Assembly (NCBI RefSeq): GCF_023159225.1
Contig: NC_063174.1
Location: 43,578,191-43,642,190, forward strand
From: Perognathus longimembris pacificus
Lineage: Eukaryota; Chordata; Mammalia; Rodentia; Heteromyidae
Length of the DNA stretch: 64,000 nt
Direction: 5' to 3'
Numbering within the stretch: the first letter of the stretch is position 1; each line of letters begins with the position of its first letter. Under the pieces are notes generated by a model. It was not told where the DNA came from, did not search any database, and saw nothing but the letters and a program-made list of their open reading frames with translations. The position numbers were made by a program, and so were the translations under genes. This document shows, one piece after another, positions 60,348-64,000 of the stretch.

Positions 60348-61150
60348 CTGCAGTGACAGATACCAATCAGTTTGGCTCCTTTCCTTTGAAGAGCAATCAT
60401 CTATGCAGAAGGCCTTACATATGATGCTATATGTGCCTAGCCCACATAGTGGTGGGCTTCACTACCACTCTGCTTCCAGATTTTCAAGTTCATATCTGTT
60501 TGCATCTCAAGTTCACATCACTGACTGCCCAGGAATCTTGGATTTATGAAAAGCCTGAACATAGCCCCAAAGTAATGTCTCCATATAGGCTACAGGCACT
60601 GTTTTCAGAGGATGAATTTATACTAACAATGGGCTTCAAAGGTGTTATTGGGTCAACCATCTTCTCCCCTCCATTCTCTGAGATTTAGAAATAGGACTAA
60701 ATACATAAAACTTCATTTCCATAAAATTATCCCCTGAATACATACGTCATTTCAAAAAAGTATCCCCTTTCTATGCTCCTAAGACAGAAAAGCCCAAAAT
60801 AAACATTACTAGTCTCTTATCTAGAGCAGGAACATTTAAGGTTTTAAGGTTTATAAACCCTTTCTATACACACTCTCACCAACCAGAGATAGGCTCTGCT
60901 CCTTAGTACATCTGGTCCAGGCAGGTAAGGACTACATTTCTAACAATTACTCAAGTGTGTTGTCATTATGACTCAGTAGCTACCAGATCACCTCAGTCTC
61001 TGAGTCTTAAAGGGGACAGCCTCACCTACAAGTTTTGTGACCTGAACATGAAGATACAAGTCCTGTTCACTATTATACTATACCAAGCAGTTATCTTCCA
61101 AACAGCAGATGTCGTACCTCTCCTTGCTCGTCTGTCTAGAATACCATACA
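60348..61150. other. NOXRED1 upstream region
   Basis: Expected to hold the NOXRED1 first (non-coding) exon and promoter, but there is no CpG island and I could not identify either. Confidence 0.35.
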
Positions 61151-61154
61151 GATT

Positions 61155-61250
61155 TCTTTTTTTTTTTCTTGTGTGTGGTACTAAGAATTAACCCAGGACC
61201 TTATGTGTACTGAGCAAGTACTCTTTACCCCTGAGATAATCCTCAGCCCT
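61155..61250 (-). mobile_element. Solitary ID-like unit, antisense
   Basis: GGTACTAAGAATTAACCCAG .. CCTGAGATAATCCTCAGCCC after a T-run. Confidence 0.65.
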
Positions 61251-61343
61251 GGTCTATTTTTTGATGTCTAAATTGACCTGGCCAGACTTGGGATCCTTCT
61301 GGCTGTCTTCCTAATGGATCCTGGCAAATAAAAGTCATGTTTT

Positions 61344-61505
61344 TGCTAGTGATGTGGCCTAAGTGGCAAGAGGGCCTACCTAGCAAGCATGAGGCTGAGT
61401 TCAAACCCCCCCAAAAAGTTGGTTGCTTTGTGTTTATGTGTATAGTGCTGAGAATTGCATCCAGGGGTTCAGCAAATGCTCTACTACAATGAGCTTTACC
61501 CTTAG
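61344..61505. mobile_element. Two facing ID-like fragments
   Basis: Sense copy 61344-61418 (GCTAGTGATGTGGCCTAAGT .. TGAGTTCAAACCCCC) and antisense copy about 61425-61505 (GTGCTGAGAATTGCATCCAG .. CAATGAGCTTTACCCTTAGC). Confidence 0.6.
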
Positions 61506-61566
61506 CATTACTTAATTTTCCCAATCCCTTCCTTTGATGGTCAAGAAGTCAATGATCCACCTTCTT

Positions 61567-61648
61567 TGTGTGTGTGTGTGGTATTAGGGTTTGAATTCAG
61601 GGCCTCATGCTTGCTGATACTCGACCACTGAGCAACACCTCTAGTCCT
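61567..61648 (-). mobile_element. Solitary ID-like unit, antisense
   Basis: (GT)n then GGTATTAGGGTTTGAATTCA .. CGACCACTGAGCAACACCTC. Confidence 0.65.
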
Positions 61649-61929
61649 GTTGTTTCACTGGTTATTTATTTAGTTTAGGGGCTCATCAGCCTATTTAATG
61701 TATTTTCTATATTTCTAAAAGACCATCACAATTATGTCTGAGCATATGTACAAAAAGGGAAAAATCAATGTTAAATTTTATAAACAGGTGCCTGCCCTCA
61801 CTTTTATGATTCTCATTAGACAAATGGCAAACTAATATAATGTTGCAGAGTAGAATTGTTTAGCAGGCTTGAAGAAAGTAGCTGCTTTGAAAGCAACTTT
61901 GAGTCAGTGTTACTTCCCACTAGGCACAT

Positions 61930-62110
61930 ACATGATCATCAGAGCTCTGCCTGGCTTCCTGGCATTGCTGGGATCACAGGCAAGTACCACCATGCCCCGT
62001 TTCTCTCAGCAGAGATGAAGTCCTGCAGACTTTCTGTCTGGACTGTCTGGGAACTGCAATCCTCCCAATCTCAGCCTCCCATATAGACTGGATGTCAGGT
62101 GCATGCATCT
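61930..62110 (-). mobile_element. B1-like element, antisense
   Basis: GCTGGGATCACAGGCAAGTA CCACCATGCCCCG .. ACTGCAATCCTCCCAATCTC. Probably the downstream limit of the VIPAS39 3' UTR region. Confidence 0.55.
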
Positions 62111-62274
62111 AGTTATAGGCTGAAAAGAGTCCTGTGAACGTTTCTGCCTGGGCTAGCCAAACTGCCATCTTCTTGATCTCAGCTGACAGGCCCATGAAAG
62201 CAGTCATTGATGCAGACAAGATACTGAGCAACTGTTTTACCATTCTGCACAATACAACCAAGTGGGGAAGAGAA

Positions 62275-63220
62275 GGCACCAAGGATGAAACAGCTTTATT
62301 AGTAGGCATGTCAGGAAAACTCTGTTGAGTCACAGAAGAGTGGGTGATAGGAATACAGGGCAGAATGGCAATATAGAGTATCCTTTTCAGTCAGGCCTAA
62401 CAGGAGGGCCGCCAATTTTAGTTCAGGAGAAACTTCTGAATGCTTCTGGTAAAGGAGATTTTTGCCTAACGAAAGAGCGCTCTAGCACTGCTGAACCTAT
62501 AAGATTATGAGTCTGGGATAGGAATAGAGGAAAAGATAAGGGGACTCTCATCACCCAAACAGGTCATCTCAGTGTACAGGTGAGAGGAGTACTCTAACTT
62601 TTTGAATAAAATAGACTGGAGCAGCAAAGAGATACTGGCTGAGGAAACCCACCATCTGGGCAGTGCCCGTCATCTCGCACAGGGCTCTGGGCAGTCTGGT
62701 ATGGGTCTGTCTCCAGTAGAGCTGAGCAATTCTGGTATGTCTTCCTGAGGCCCCCGGAAGACAGTCACTTAGGTTCTGTTCTGATTTCCTTCAGAGTATA
62801 ACTGCCAATGTCCAGCATCAGGTTCTGGGTCATAATTAGCTGAGAGGAATGGAGTAGCCACCCTGAGACCCCTTTCGTACCTCTGAAGTCTATGAGACGT
62901 CCTTTCTAGAGCAGTCACTTTTCACAGACCAAGAAAAATCTTACCACTGTGGGCTCCCACCTTCACAAGAGCACCTGGTGGAAAGTATTTTTCTCATGGG
63001 TCAAAGTGTTAGGAACTGGCTCTTATATGATGGCCTTGGAGAGATAAGTCTGAAGCTACCTGCGCCCAGGGGCTGGTTTCTGTCTCAAGAGCAGCAAGTA
63101 TTGCCTGTTGATGAAGGGCACAAGTGGGTGTAATGTTGTAGTCTCCCACAGAAGAGTTCTTTGTATTTTCACAGGCAGGACAGGAAGAACTAAGGCGAGT
63201 TTCAGTGAAGCTAATGCTAC
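62275..63220 (-). other. VIPAS39: Probable VIPAS39 3' UTR
   Basis: Non-repetitive sequence between the stop codon and a minus-strand AATAAA at 62300-62295, followed by GT-rich sequence on that strand. The 261-bp open frame here is the UTR read in frame and has no recognisable relatives. About 0.9 kb; the end is inferred. Confidence 0.55.
62295..62300 (-). terminator. VIPAS39: Candidate VIPAS39 poly(A) signal AATAAA
   Basis: The plus strand reads TTTATT, so the minus strand has AATAAA about 0.92 kb after the VIPAS39 stop. GT-rich stretches (TTGGTTGTATTGTG) lie downstream, as expected for cleavage. Confidence 0.5.
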
Positions 63221-63241
63221 TTAATTCTTCCATCGGATTTG
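63221..63241 (-). CDS. VIPAS39: VIPAS39 last coding exon (six codons plus stop)
   Basis: After a good acceptor (pyrimidine tract then TTTCCACAG) the minus strand reads CAA ATC CGA TGG AAG AAT TAA, that is QIRWKN and stop, which is the C-terminus of human VIPAS39 (SPE-39/VIPAR). That protein binds VPS33B in the CHEVI complex and acts in RAB11-linked and lysosomal trafficking. Gene order supports the call, because VIPAS39 follows NOXRED1 on the same strand in human. The remaining exons lie beyond the right edge. The identification rests on six residues plus synteny. Confidence 0.82.
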   Translation of the reverse strand, partial: QIRWKN

Positions 63242-63439
63242 CTGTGGAAAGAGCAAACAATGAAGGCATAAGGAGTTTTCACTTTTCCCTACAGAAGGGG
63301 CAGAGGAATGCAACAAATCAAGGCTCACAGCTAGGTAATATGATAAAAAGGGAAACAAAAGACCCGACTGGGGAAATACTGAAAATTTCTTCCTCCCTCC
63401 CTTCCATGTTCCCTCTTTCCTTTCTCTTTTCTTTTTCAT

Positions 63440-63968
63440 TTCTTAGCAGTATTGGGGTTTTAATTCAAGGCCTCAGCCTTGCTAGGCAGGTGCTTTACTA
63501 CTTAAGCCAAACACAGCCTTTTTTTCTTGTAGGTCTTATGGCTTGAACGCAGGGCCTGGGTGCTATCCCTAAGCTTTTTTGCTCAAGACTAGCACTCTAC
63601 CACTTTGAGCCACAGTTCCACTTCCAGTTTTCTAGTGGTTTGTTGGAGATAAGTGTCTCATAGACTTTCCTGCCCAGGCTGGCTTTGAACCATAATCCTC
63701 AGATCTCAGTCTCCTGAGTAGCTAGAATTACAGGCATGAGATACCAGTTCCCGCTACACCCAGCCTTTTTTGCCTTTAGATTTATTGCGTAGGGTCTTAA
63801 AGTTTTGCTCTCTTCTTCCTTATGCCTCTCACATAGCTGGGATGGATGAAAGGGACACACCTGGCTTGTTTACCAATTAAGATGGGGTCCAGGCTGCCCT
63901 GGAACCACAGTCCTCCAAATCTTGGAAGTATCTTGAATTACAGGCATATACCACTGTGCCCAGCCTGA
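63440..63968 (-). mobile_element. B1-dID SINE split by a B1-Geo
   Basis: ID-like part 63440-63518 (CAGTATTGGGGTTTTAATTC) and B1 part 63766-63968 (CATAGCTGGGATGGATGAAA .. GCATATACCACTGTGCCCAG). Confidence 0.7.
63519..63765 (-). mobile_element. B1-Geo SINE nested in B1-dID
   Basis: Antisense GGTCTTATGGCTTGAACGCA .. GTGGTTTGTTGGAGATAAGT .. GGCATGAGATACCAGTTCCC. Lies in the VIPAS39 intron before its last exon. Confidence 0.82.
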
Positions 63969-64000
63969 TTATTTATTTATTTTTACTACGTTGGGGAGTT

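Noticed and set aside
63009..63269. 86-codon minus-strand ORF as an exon of NOXRED1 or VIPAS39
   Set aside because: The same DNA in another frame gives QIRWKN and stop after a good acceptor; this ORF is the 3' UTR and has no recognisable homology.

Overview
The window is mammalian nuclear DNA with an intron-rich gene block. Four genes are recognisable by translating candidate exons and comparing them with family members as I remember them: TMED8 (minus strand, first three coding exons, continuing past the left edge), SAMD15 (plus strand, complete coding region), NOXRED1 (minus strand, complete coding region) and VIPAS39 (minus strand, only the last coding exon, continuing past the right edge). 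The order TMED8 - SAMD15 - NOXRED1 - VIPAS39 and the strands are those of human 14q24.3. Every splice junction I placed is GT-AG and keeps the reading frame.

The host is very probably a geomyoid rodent (kangaroo rat, pocket mouse or pocket gopher). The commonest repeat is a dimeric SINE: an ID-like tRNA-Ala-derived head followed by a tail ending in the module seen in the IDL-Geo family, which was described as restricted to Geomyoidea. Two further SINE designs are common: a B1/7SL-like head joined to the same Geo-type tail (called 'B1-Geo' here as a working name) and the older B1-dID (B1 followed by an ID-like unit). There are also L1 fragments, MIR fragments and a decayed Tigger1 DNA transposon.

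Layout. 1-24,484: TMED8 exons 3 (1480-1609), 2 (6932-7013) and 1 (24367-24484), with a 17.4 kb first intron that holds the Tigger1 fossil. About 23,830-24,930: CpG island serving as a head-to-head promoter for TMED8 and SAMD15, whose ATGs are 447 bp apart. 24,932-35,486: SAMD15, one very large exon plus two small ones. 39,925-60,330: NOXRED1, six coding exons, convergent with SAMD15. 62.3-63.24 kb: VIPAS39 3' end. Everything else is intron or spacer filled with nested SINEs, L1 pieces and microsatellites.

The genes do not form one pathway. TMED8 is a GOLD-domain protein, SAMD15 a SAM-domain protein, NOXRED1 a predicted NADP-dependent oxidoreductase, and VIPAS39 (SPE-39) is the VPS33B partner in endolysosomal trafficking. 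The promoter between TMED8 and SAMD15 carries an RFX-type X-box and three ETS-like cores, which would fit expression in ciliated or sperm cells. I see no previously undescribed gene system. The most unusual objects are a 44-bp tailless SINE fragment with a perfect 16-bp target duplication beside TMED8 exon 2, and the Geo module shared between SINEs with unrelated heads. SINE and L1 boundaries are read by eye and are good to about 5-10 bp unless a target-site duplication (TSD) is given.
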